From Aquabacterium sp029268225 (lineage in GTDB: Bacteria > Pseudomonadota > Gammaproteobacteria > Burkholderiales > Burkholderiaceae_C): a stretch of DNA of 64,000 bases. Within the stretch, counting starts at the first letter, position 1, and every line of letters begins with the position of its first letter. A model generated the notes under the pieces. That model was given only the letters and a program-made list of their open reading frames with translations, was not told the DNA's origin and searched no databases. This document shows, piece after piece, positions 16,524 to 24,150 of the stretch. Where the stretch lies: NCBI RefSeq assembly GCF_037482285.1, contig NZ_JBBEYB010000009.1, forward strand, positions 1-64,000, written 5' to 3'. A program made the position numbers and the translations under genes.

Positions 16524-17432
16524 TTAGCGCAACGGCCAGCGTGTCAGCTGGTCCTGCCAGGCCGTGACGGCGGCGGCCAGCCAGTCGCCTAGTGTGGTTC
16601 CCTCTGCGGACAGACCGAGGGCGCGGCCCGCTTGTTGCAAGGTGACCAGCGGGTCGTCGAGTGACAGGGCTTCGGCACCGTTCTGTTTGGACAACTTTTC
16701 CCCGTTGGGGCCGCACACTAATGGTGTGTGCAGGTAGCGCGGGGCAGTCAGGCCCAGGCACTGCTGCAGCCAGAGCTGGCGCGGCGTGTTGTCGGTGAGG
16801 TCCTCGCCGCGCACGATGTCGGTGACGCCTTGTTCGCCATCGTCCACGACCACAGCGAGCTGGTAGGCCCACAGGCCGTCGGCGCGGCGGATGACGAAGT
16901 CGCCCACGGCTTCAGCCAGGTTCTGGCTTTGCGGGCCGAGGCGGCGGTCATGCCAGTGCCACAGGCCGTCGGGTGCATCCGTCCGCGTCGGGACCTGCAG
17001 GCGCCAGGCGCGTGCGGGCTTGCCTTTCAGGCCGCCTCGATCGGGTCGGCAGGTGCCGGGGTAGACGAGGTCGCCGTGACGGGCCTTGTTCAGCCCCAGC
17101 GCCGCGTTGGCCTGGGCGATGTCGGCGCGGGTACAGCCGCAGGGGTAGGCATGGCCAGCGGCCACGAGGCGGTCGAGCGCGGCCTGGTACAGATCCCCGC
17201 GCTGGCTTTGGTACACGGGGGGCGTGTCGGGGTGCAGGCCGCAGGCGGCCAGCTGCGACAGGATCAGTTGGTCGGCGCCGGGCACGCAGCGTGGGGTGTC
17301 CACGTCTTCGATGCGCACCAGCCAGCGCCCGCCACGCGCACGGGCATCGAGCCAGCTGGCCAGCGCGGCCACCAGGGAGCCGGCGTGCAGCGGACCGGTG
17401 GGCGAGGGGGCGAAGCGGCCGATGTAGCTCAC
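16524..17432 (-). CDS. gluQ: glutamyl-Q tRNA(Asp) synthetase
   Basis: GluQ attaches glutamate to the queuosine base at position 34 of tRNA(Asp). It is a glutamyl-tRNA synthetase paralogue without the anticodon-binding domain, here 302 residues. The HIGH-like motif is FAPSPTGPLHAGSL, the KMSKS-like motif is EKLSKQNGA, and the zinc-type cysteines lie in YPCGCTRADI and YPGTC. The start is GTG at 17432 (VSYIGRFAPS), which overlaps the LysR-gene stop as GTGA. Coupling to a LysR gene is unusual for a tRNA modification enzyme. Confidence 0.93.
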   Translation of the reverse strand: MSYIGRFAPSPTGPLHAGSLVAALASWLDARARGGRWLVRIEDVDTPRCVPGADQLILSQLAACGLHPDTPPVYQSQRGDLYQAALDRLVAAGHAYPCGCTRADIAQANAALGLNKARHGDLVYPGTCRPDRGGLKGKPARAWRLQVPTRTDAPDGLWHWHDRRLGPQSQNLAEAVGDFVIRRADGLWAYQLAVVVDDGEQGVTDIVRGEDLTDNTPRQLWLQQCLGLTAPRYLHTPLVCGPNGEKLSKQNGAEALSLDDPLVTLQQAGRALGLSAEGTTLGDWLAAAVTAWQDQLTRWPLR

Positions 17433-18373
17433 AGCAACAGGCCTCCGTGCAGGTCCATCAGGGCCTGGCGGGTGGTGGGGCTGCTGAGCTGGTGCAGCCA
17501 CCAGGTCAGTGCCATGCCGGGGGGCGTCTCGCCCTGGCGCCATGCGTAGTGGAGGCGGGTGACGCGCGGCGGGCCGCTCACGGTCTTGCTGACGAGTTGC
17601 CCACTGCTCAGGTAGGGGCGCACCATGGGCTCGGGCAGGAAGCCACAGCCCAGGCCACGCATCTGCGCTTCGAGCTTGGACGACATGGACGGCAGGGTGA
17701 GCACGTCCTGACCAGGCAGGATGCCGATGGTCATGGGCTCGAGGCCGCGGGCGGTGTCGGCCACGGCCACGATGCGATGTTGGGCCAGCACGGTCTGGTT
17801 GACGGGTTCGGCCGCCTGGGCCAGCGGGTGATGCGGGGCGACCGCCAGCACGAAGGGCACGTCGCCGATGACCTCCAGACGCACACCGGGGGTGGTGATG
17901 CGGTCGCCCGGGATGCCGATGGCGAGATCGGCCGTGCCGGAGGCCAGCGCCTCCCAGGTGCCGTTCATGACCTCGCTGAGCATGCGCACACGCGTGGGGG
18001 GCTTGAGGGCGTAGAAGCCTTCGATCAGGTCGAAGATGGCGTGGGGCGCGATGATCTTGTCTACGGCGATGGTGAGTTCGGCCTCCCATCCCGAGGCCAC
18101 GCGCTTGACCCGGTTGGCCACGGCGTCCATCTGTTGCAGCAGCAGGCGCCCCTCACGCAGCAGTTCGTCGCCGGCAGCCGTGAGGCGAGCCTGGCGGCTG
18201 CGGCGGTCGAACAGCAGCACGTCGAGCGCGTCCTCGAGCTGGCGCACGCTGTAGGTCAAGGCCGAGGGCACTTTGCCCAGTTCGCGCGCGGCCGCCGCAA
18301 AGCTGCCCGTGCGCGCGATGGTGTCCATCATCAGCAGGGCTTCAGGGGTGAGGGCTTGACGGCGTTCAGTCAT
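17429..18373 (-). CDS. LysR-family transcriptional regulator
   Basis: A 314-residue LysR-type regulator. The N-terminal winged helix (residues about 8-66) contains TGSFAAAARELGKVPSALTYSVRQLEDAL, followed by the substrate-binding domain starting near ELTIAVDKIIAP. It is divergent from the pirin gene, the usual arrangement for regulator and target. A LysR-box palindrome lies 9 bp before its start. It resembles regulators of pirin/YhaK genes; the inducer is unknown. Confidence 0.93.
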   Translation of the reverse strand: MTERRQALTPEALLMMDTIARTGSFAAAARELGKVPSALTYSVRQLEDALDVLLFDRRSRQARLTAAGDELLREGRLLLQQMDAVANRVKRVASGWEAELTIAVDKIIAPHAIFDLIEGFYALKPPTRVRMLSEVMNGTWEALASGTADLAIGIPGDRITTPGVRLEVIGDVPFVLAVAPHHPLAQAAEPVNQTVLAQHRIVAVADTARGLEPMTIGILPGQDVLTLPSMSSKLEAQMRGLGCGFLPEPMVRPYLSSGQLVSKTVSGPPRVTRLHYAWRQGETPPGMALTWWLHQLSSPTTRQALMDLHGGLLL

Positions 18374-18381
18374 GGCTTAGC

Positions 18382-18396
18382 TTCAATTTGTTTGAA
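18382..18396. promoter_or_regulatory. LysR box (T-N11-A palindrome) between regulator and pirin
   Basis: TTCAA-TTTGT-TTGAA is a perfect inverted repeat containing TCAA-N5-TTGA, which fits the T-N11-A rule for LysR boxes. It is 9 bp upstream of the regulator ATG and about 90 bp upstream of the pirin ATG. This is the position expected for an autoregulatory operator. Confidence 0.6.
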
Positions 18397-18483
18397 TGAT
18401 GCTATCAGTCGCGCGCAGCCAAGAAGTGCCCCCGGGCTTCTACAGTCACCCGTAAAGGATGCACACATTGAAGGACCCACGCC

Positions 18484-19185
18484 ATGTTGACCTTGCGCCG
18501 ATCTGAAGAACGCGGCTATGCCGACCACGGCTGGCTGCAGAGCTTTCACAGCTTTTCGTTTGCCGAGTATCACGACCCGGCCCACATGGGCTTTGGGCCG
18601 CTGCGCGTCATCAACGACGACATGATCGCCCCGGGGCGCGGCTTTGGCATGCACGGTCACCGCGACATGGAGATCGTGACCTACGTGCTGCAGGGCGCGA
18701 TCTGGCACAAGGACAACCAGGGCAACGATGCGCGCATCGTGCCGGGCGAGGTGCAGCGCATGTCGGCGGGGACCGGCATCCTGCACAGCGAGTTCAACCA
18801 GGCGCTGTACGACACCACGCACATGCTGCAGATCTGGATTCAGCCCGCGCAGCGGGGTTTGCGTCCAGGCTATGAGCAAAAGGGCTTTGCCGAGGCCGAC
18901 AAGCGCGGTAGCTTGCGGGTGGTGGCCTCACCCGATGGGCGAGAAGGCTCGGTGACGATCCATGCCGACGCCACGCTGTATGCGGGGCTGTTCGACGGGG
19001 ACGAGGCCCTGGAGGTGCCGCTGGATGCTGCACGCAAGACCTATGTGCACCTGGCGCGCGGCGAGTTGAGCGTGAATGGCCAGGCCTTGAAGGCAGGCGA
19101 TGCCCTCAAGCTGGAAGGCGAGAGTCGCCTGAGTCTGAGTCAGGGCAAGCAGGCCGAGGTGCTGGTGTTCGACCTGGGGGCCTGA
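18484..19185 (+). CDS. pirin family protein (YhaK/quercetinase-like)
   Basis: A 233-residue bicupin. The pirin N-terminal signature is FHSFSFAEYHDPAHMGFGPLRVINDD, followed by GFGMHGHRDMEIVTYVLQG with the metal-binding His residues (HGHRDME) and RMSAGTGILHSEFN. Pirins of this class are redox-sensitive, and some have quercetin 2,3-dioxygenase activity. It is divergent from the LysR gene and is probably its target. Confidence 0.92.
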   Translation: MLTLRRSEERGYADHGWLQSFHSFSFAEYHDPAHMGFGPLRVINDDMIAPGRGFGMHGHRDMEIVTYVLQGAIWHKDNQGNDARIVPGEVQRMSAGTGILHSEFNQALYDTTHMLQIWIQPAQRGLRPGYEQKGFAEADKRGSLRVVASPDGREGSVTIHADATLYAGLFDGDEALEVPLDAARKTYVHLARGELSVNGQALKAGDALKLEGESRLSLSQGKQAEVLVFDLGA

Positions 19186-19187
19186 TC

Positions 19188-19221
19188 GGGAGCACGGGCA
19201 AGCGTGGTGCTGCCCGCTCCC
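19188..19221. terminator. hairpin between convergent pirin and rlmJ genes
   Basis: GGGAGC-AC-GGGC (19188-19199) pairs with GCCC-GCTCCC (19212-19221) across a 12-base loop. There is no T run, so a termination role is uncertain. Its place between two convergent genes is suggestive. Confidence 0.35.
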
Positions 19222-19229
19222 CAACCCGC

Positions 19230-20096
19230 TCAACTCTGCTGGGCTTCGAGCGTGTAGGCCGCGTGGTCATCCTGGCCGATGGTTTCGACCAGCCAGGGCA
19301 ACGCCTCGGCCAGCTTGTCGTACAGGGTGTAGGGCGGGTTGATGATGAACATGCCGCTGCCGAACAGGCCGACGCCATCGCGCTCGGCGCCCTTGACGCG
19401 CAGCGTGGCGTGCAGCCAGTCAACCTTCGGTAGCTCAGAGGCCAGGCGCTTGAGTTGGGCCGGGAACTGGATGGCTTCACGGCGCGCCACTTCGGGGTAC
19501 CAGATGGCGTAGGTGCCCGAGGTGAACTTGGGGATCGCGTCCTTCAAGGTCTGCAGGACGCGGCGGTAGTCGTCCTTGATTTCGTAGGGCGGATCGATGT
19601 GCACCAGGCCACGACGTGGCGGCGGTGGCAGGCAGCCCTTCAGACTGGCGAAACCATCGGCGCATTGGATGCTGACGCCGCGCTTGACGCCGGCGAAGTG
19701 GTTTTCCAGCAGCTTGATCTCGGTGGGGTGGAGCTCGAACAGGCGCAGGTGGTCACCTTCGCGCAGCATCTGCGCGGCCAGCTGAGGCGAGCCGGGGTAC
19801 CACTTGAGCTCGTCGCCATCGTTGAGCGCGGCGACCTGTTTGAGCAGGCCGCGCACGGCTTCAGGGATGGACTTGTCGCGGCGCAGCGGCCACAGCGTGG
19901 CGATGCCGGTGGCGGATTCGCCGCTCTTGGTGGCGTAGCCGCTGGTGAGGTCGTAAATGCCCCCGCCCGCGTGGGTGTCGACCACCCAGAAGGGTTTGTC
20001 TTTGTGCAGCAGGTGCTCAAGCACCTGCACCAGCACCATGTGCTTGAGCACATCGGCGTGGTTGCCCGCGTGGAATCCGTGTCGATAACTGAACAT
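19230..20096 (-). CDS. rlmJ: 23S rRNA (adenine-2030-N6)-methyltransferase
   Basis: RlmJ methylates A2030 of 23S rRNA. The family N-terminus MFSYRHGFHAGNHADVLKHMVL and the catalytic motif HIDPPYEIKDDY (DPPY type) are visible, as is VVDTHAGGGIYDL, the SAM-binding motif I. Length is 288, as expected. It is convergent with the pirin gene. Confidence 0.95.
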   Translation of the reverse strand: MFSYRHGFHAGNHADVLKHMVLVQVLEHLLHKDKPFWVVDTHAGGGIYDLTSGYATKSGESATGIATLWPLRRDKSIPEAVRGLLKQVAALNDGDELKWYPGSPQLAAQMLREGDHLRLFELHPTEIKLLENHFAGVKRGVSIQCADGFASLKGCLPPPPRRGLVHIDPPYEIKDDYRRVLQTLKDAIPKFTSGTYAIWYPEVARREAIQFPAQLKRLASELPKVDWLHATLRVKGAERDGVGLFGSGMFIINPPYTLYDKLAEALPWLVETIGQDDHAAYTLEAQQS

Positions 20097-20179
20097 GGCC
20101 CAAGCGTAGCGGTTTTATGGCCGCTTGCCTCATCGACCCCACCACATTTTTGGCAATCGAGGGGCCATTCGCTCCGGAT

Positions 20180-21124
20180 TCAAGAGCCCAGGAAGGCGCG
20201 TACCGCCTGCAGGGTGGCTTCCGGGTCTTCTTCTTGAGGCAGGTGGCCCAGTTGGGGGAAGGTCACCAGGCGGCAGCGCGGGATGTCTTCGCAAAAGCGT
20301 GCGCCCAGATCGGGCGAGATCATCTCGTCACGCTCGCCCCACAGCACCAGGGTGGGCTGGGTGATGCGGCGGATGAGGGGCGCGCTTTCGCCGAAGGTGG
20401 CCTGGTCCATGCGCTGGAACAGGGCGCGGCGGTTGCCGACGCGCAGGTTCAGCTCGAAATACCGGTCGATCCGCTCGGGGGTGACCCGCTCCGGTTCACC
20501 GAACACGCTGCGCAGGCTGGCAGCCATCAAGGGGCGGGGCAGGATGCGTTCGGACACCCAGCGCAGGCCGCGCATGCTGGCAATCTGAAAGCCCAGGGGC
20601 ATGGAGAGCACGGCGGGTTGGTAGCCATCGGCGTCGATCAGGATCAGCTTTTGAACGCGCTCGGGTGCCAGCAGGGCGGTCTGCCAGGCGATTTCGCCGC
20701 CCAGGGCATTGCCGGCGAGCACCACGCGTTTGACTTCCAGGGTGTCGAGCAGGCGAAGGATGAAGCGGGTGTAGACCTCGATGCGGTAGTCGCCCTGGGG
20801 GCTGGGGCCGGTCAGGCCGAATCCGGGCAGGTCGACGCTGATCACCCGTCGCTCGCCTTGCAGGGTACCTTGCCAGCCTTCGAAGCTGTGCAGGCTGGAC
20901 GACATGCCGTGCAGCAGCACGATGGGGGTGGGGTCGTTGCGGGGGCCGGTGTCACGGATGTGCACCTGCATGCCGTCGAGTTCGATGAAGCGCGAGGGCT
21001 CGGGGGCCCAGCGGGCGACGAGTTCGCCCAGTTGCCGGTCGGGCTCCCAACTCCAGGCCACGGCGCCTGCCAACACCAAGGCCAGCACGATGGCCGACCA
21101 CCACAAACGTTTCAACCAGTTCAT
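20180..21124 (-). CDS. alpha/beta hydrolase with altered nucleophile elbow
   Basis: A 314-residue alpha/beta hydrolase fold protein with an N-terminal membrane anchor (LKRLWWSAIVLALVLAGAVAWSW). Fold marks are PIVLLHGMSSSLHSFEGW (oxyanion HG) and VISVDLPGFGLTGPS. The acid GERDEMI and the histidine QLGHLPQ are also present. The elbow reads AGNALGGE instead of the usual GNSLGG: the nucleophile serine is alanine, codon GCC at 20705-20707. It may be catalytically inactive or use another mechanism. It starts 7 bp after the esterase gene and is cotranscribed. I chose the ATG at 21124; a start at 21190 would overlap the esterase. Confidence 0.88.
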   Translation of the reverse strand: MNWLKRLWWSAIVLALVLAGAVAWSWEPDRQLGELVARWAPEPSRFIELDGMQVHIRDTGPRNDPTPIVLLHGMSSSLHSFEGWQGTLQGERRVISVDLPGFGLTGPSPQGDYRIEVYTRFILRLLDTLEVKRVVLAGNALGGEIAWQTALLAPERVQKLILIDADGYQPAVLSMPLGFQIASMRGLRWVSERILPRPLMAASLRSVFGEPERVTPERIDRYFELNLRVGNRRALFQRMDQATFGESAPLIRRITQPTLVLWGERDEMISPDLGARFCEDIPRCRLVTFPQLGHLPQEEDPEATLQAVRAFLGS

Positions 21125-21131
21125 GTGCGCA

Positions 21132-22064
21132 TCATGCCTGCTGGGCGGACGAGGTCGTGGCACTGCGGGTGATGCGGGCGATGAAGTCACCGCAGTGGTG
21201 CAGGGTCTGGCGGGCCTCCGGCAGCATCAGCATGGTGGGCCACACGTGCGGCATCTTGGCTTTGAGGTGCAGTTCGCTGCGCACGCCTTGTGCCTGGGCG
21301 CGCTCGTGCAGGCGGGTCGAGTCGGCCAGCAGGATTTCGTGTTCGCTGGCGTGGATCATCAGCGGCGGCAGGCCGTGCAGGTCGGCAAACAGCGGCGAGG
21401 CCAGGGGCGTGGTGCTGGGCTGACCGGCCAGGTAGAGCGCCGCGGCCTCGGGCAGAGACTCGGGGTTGAACATCACGTCCACATCGGCCTTGGTGCGCAT
21501 GGTCTCGCCCGAGCAGGACAGGTCGGTCCAGGGGGAGAAGAGCACGGCCCCGGCGGGCAGGGGCAGGCCCTGTTCGCGCGCGGCGAGCATGCAGGCCAGA
21601 GCCAGGCCGCCGCCAGCCGAGTCCCCGGCGAACACGACTTCCGAGGGCTGGAAGCCCTGGTCGAGCAACTCTTTCCACCAGGCAACGGCGTCGTTCACAG
21701 CGGCTGGGAAGACATGTTCGGGCGCCATGCGGTAGTCCACCGACAGCACGCGGGCCTGGGCGGTACGGGCCAGGTAGGCGCAGGTGGGGCGGTGCGTGTC
21801 CAGTCCGCAGAAGAAGTAGCCGCCACCATGGAAGTAGAGCACCGTGCGTTGCGGGTGGGCCACGCTGAGCCACTCGGCCGAACACAGGCCCGCGCCCGTG
21901 CGCCCTGCCAGCGGCGTGTGCGCGATGTCTTTGGGGGGCGGCGGGTAGCGCTTGGCCATCTTGTTGACCATGTGCCGCGCCTTGTGCACGTTCAGCGGCC
22001 CCCGCCCGGCGCGCTTGAACTGGTAACGCAGGACGAGGTTGGTGAGGACAGCTTGGATGCTCAT
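21132..22064 (-). CDS. HSL-type alpha/beta hydrolase (esterase/lipase)
   Basis: A 310-residue esterase of the hormone-sensitive-lipase family. It has the oxyanion motif FHGGGYFFCG, the nucleophile elbow FAGDSAGGGLAL, and an Asp-His pair near LMIHASEHEILLAD and MPHVWPTM. It is expected to hydrolyse short- to medium-chain esters in the cytoplasm. Upstream and divergent is a TetR gene with a palindrome in between, so repression by that regulator is likely. The second hydrolase gene follows after 7 bp. Confidence 0.92.
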   Translation of the reverse strand: MSIQAVLTNLVLRYQFKRAGRGPLNVHKARHMVNKMAKRYPPPPKDIAHTPLAGRTGAGLCSAEWLSVAHPQRTVLYFHGGGYFFCGLDTHRPTCAYLARTAQARVLSVDYRMAPEHVFPAAVNDAVAWWKELLDQGFQPSEVVFAGDSAGGGLALACMLAAREQGLPLPAGAVLFSPWTDLSCSGETMRTKADVDVMFNPESLPEAAALYLAGQPSTTPLASPLFADLHGLPPLMIHASEHEILLADSTRLHERAQAQGVRSELHLKAKMPHVWPTMLMLPEARQTLHHCGDFIARITRSATTSSAQQA

Positions 22065-22098
22065 GCGCGCACGACCCGTGAGTGGAGGGTTTACGTTG

Positions 22099-22116
22099 TG
22101 ACAATTAATGTTGTCA
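22099..22116. promoter_or_regulatory. TetR-type operator candidate
   Basis: TGACAA-TTAATG-TTGTCA is a perfect inverted repeat between the divergent esterase (start 22064) and TetR (start 22159) genes. An extra half-site TGACAA follows at 22127-22132. The region is much more A/T-rich than its surroundings. Both genes could be controlled from here. Confidence 0.6.
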
Positions 22117-22158
22117 AACTATAAGCTGACAATAGGGTCTGTGAATATAGGTCTTCCC

Positions 22159-22830
22159 ATGGACGTCAGTCTTTCCGATACCCCCCCCTTGAACAAGCGT
22201 CGCTATGGCGGCGTGTTGCCCGAAGAGCGCCAGCGTCTGCGGCGCGCCAAGCTGATCGAAGGGGCGATCGAGGTGTTTGGCACCAAGGGCTTTCATGGCG
22301 CCACGGTGCGCGAGGTGTGCGTGGCCGCCCACCTGACCGAGCGTTACTTTTACGAGTCGTTCAAGACGCTGCCGGAGTTGTTTCTGGCGGCCTACAGCGA
22401 GTTGCGTGAGCAGTTGATGGCGCTGACGCTGGCCGCGATGGAACAGTTGCCGCGTTCGTCCGATCCGCTGGCTTTGTTGGCCCCGGCGATGCGGGTGTTC
22501 CTGGTCTTCATCCGCGATGACCCGCGGCGTGGCCGCATCATGCTGGTGGACTCTCTGGCGGTGAGCGACGAGGTGGCTGCGATGAGCGGGGCCACGGCGC
22601 GCGACTATTCCGCCTTGCTCAAGCATCATCTGACCCGTCTGCTGCCCCCCGAGCAACTGGAGGGCATCAGTCTGCCCTTGTTGGCCGACGGCATGATCGG
22701 TTTGAATGTGTTGCTGGCAGCGCGCTGGATGCAGCACGGGTTTGTCGAGCCGATCGACAAGGTGGTGCGGACCAATTTGCTGCCCTACCAAGGGTTAATG
22801 TATTTGGCCAAATGCAAAAAAGATGAATAA
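22159..22830 (+). CDS. TetR-family transcriptional regulator
   Basis: A regulator of about 223 residues. The N-terminal helix-turn-helix runs over residues about 30-75 (AKLIEGAIEVFGTKGFHGATVREVCVAAHLTERYFYESF), followed by an all-helical ligand domain. I chose the ATG at 22159 (MDVSLSDTPP); an in-frame ATG at 22108 lies inside the operator palindrome and is unlikely. It is divergent from the two-hydrolase operon and 48 bp before the MscS gene. The ligand is unknown. Confidence 0.92.
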   Translation: MDVSLSDTPPLNKRRYGGVLPEERQRLRRAKLIEGAIEVFGTKGFHGATVREVCVAAHLTERYFYESFKTLPELFLAAYSELREQLMALTLAAMEQLPRSSDPLALLAPAMRVFLVFIRDDPRRGRIMLVDSLAVSDEVAAMSGATARDYSALLKHHLTRLLPPEQLEGISLPLLADGMIGLNVLLAARWMQHGFVEPIDKVVRTNLLPYQGLMYLAKCKKDE

Positions 22831-22878
22831 CAGCTAAGGTCGGGCCTGGGCGACGTCGCCCGAGAGGAATCCTGACCC

Positions 22879-24132
22879 ATGCAAGAACATTTACCTGACT
22901 GGATGGCTTGGCTGGAGCGCCATCCGGTGTCGTACACCGTGCTGGCGCTGGCGGCCTTGCTTGCCCTGGCGTGGCTGGCCGATTGGTTGACCAAGCACAT
23001 CCTGTTGCGCAGCGTGGATCGGGTGTTGAGGTCCACGACGCTGGCCCATGACCCCGAGGTGAGGGCGCTGCGGGTGATCTCGCGCTTGGCCCATGTGGTG
23101 CCGGCTCTGGTGCTGACCTGGGGCATCCAGACCGTGCCCGAGTTGCCGGAGGCGGTGGTGACGGTGGTCCAGAATGTGTGCGGGGCTTTCATCGTGCTGA
23201 CGGTGGCGCTGGCACTGGCCGGCTTGCTGGACCTGATCAACACCGTGTGGCAACGCCGGCCCGATGCGGCGCAGCGTCCCATCAAGGGCTATGTGCAGGT
23301 CGTCAAGATCGTCATCTATGCGCTGGCGGTGATCCTGATGATCGCCACGCTGATCGACCGCTCGCCGTTGATCTTGCTGTCTGGTCTGGGAGCGATGGCG
23401 GCGGTGCTGATGCTGATCTTCCAGGACACGTTGCTGTCGTTGGTGGCGAGCGTGCAGTTGAGCTCAAACGACATGGTGCGGGTGGGTGACTGGATCCAGA
23501 TGCCGCAAATTGGCGTGGACGGTGGCGTGGTCGACATTGCCCTGCACACGGTGAAGGTGCAGAACTGGGACAAGACCATCACCAACATCCCCACCAAGCG
23601 GCTGATTTCGGACTCGTTCCGCAACTGGCGGGGCATGACGGAGTCGGGCGGGCGGCGCATCAAGCGCAGCGTTTACCTGGACCAACAGAGCATCCGCTTT
23701 TTGACCGACGCCGAAGCCCAGGCGCTGAGCCGCTTCGATGTGCTCAAGGACTATCTGGCCGCCAAGGAGGCGGAGTTGGCCGAATGGAACGCCCGCGCGC
23801 CGGGCACTGACCGGGATGTGGTGAACCGCCGCCGCGTGACCAACATCGGCATCTTCCGGATGTACGTGGAGCGCTACCTGCGCCGTCAGCCCGGCATCCA
23901 CCAGGGCATGACGCTGATGGTGCGCCAGCTGGACCCCACCTCGGACGGCCTGCCGATGGAGGTGTACTGCTTTACCAACACGACGGAGTGGGTGGCCTAC
24001 GAGGGCATCCAGTCGGACATCTTCGATCACCTGCTGGCCATCCTGCCGGAGTTTGGCTTGCGGGTGTTCCAGCATCCGTCGGGCGCGGACATGAGGGCCT
24101 GGTCCATGGGGCCGGCGCAGACCAGGGCCTAG
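22879..24132 (+). CDS. mechanosensitive channel, MscS/YbdG type
   Basis: A 417-residue inner-membrane channel of the MscS superfamily. There are about five hydrophobic segments in the first 180 residues. The pore-lining helix and beta domain appear as LLSGLGAMAAVLMLIFQDTLLSLVASVQLSSNDMVRVGDWIQMPQIGVDGGVVDI. Length and the NWRGMTESGGRRIKRS stretch match the YbdG (miniconductance) group. Such channels relieve osmotic downshock. It follows the TetR gene by 48 bp and precedes dnaE by 18 bp. Confidence 0.92.
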   Translation: MQEHLPDWMAWLERHPVSYTVLALAALLALAWLADWLTKHILLRSVDRVLRSTTLAHDPEVRALRVISRLAHVVPALVLTWGIQTVPELPEAVVTVVQNVCGAFIVLTVALALAGLLDLINTVWQRRPDAAQRPIKGYVQVVKIVIYALAVILMIATLIDRSPLILLSGLGAMAAVLMLIFQDTLLSLVASVQLSSNDMVRVGDWIQMPQIGVDGGVVDIALHTVKVQNWDKTITNIPTKRLISDSFRNWRGMTESGGRRIKRSVYLDQQSIRFLTDAEAQALSRFDVLKDYLAAKEAELAEWNARAPGTDRDVVNRRRVTNIGIFRMYVERYLRRQPGIHQGMTLMVRQLDPTSDGLPMEVYCFTNTTEWVAYEGIQSDIFDHLLAILPEFGLRVFQHPSGADMRAWSMGPAQTRA

Positions 24133-24150
24133 GGTTCTTACAATGCCCGG

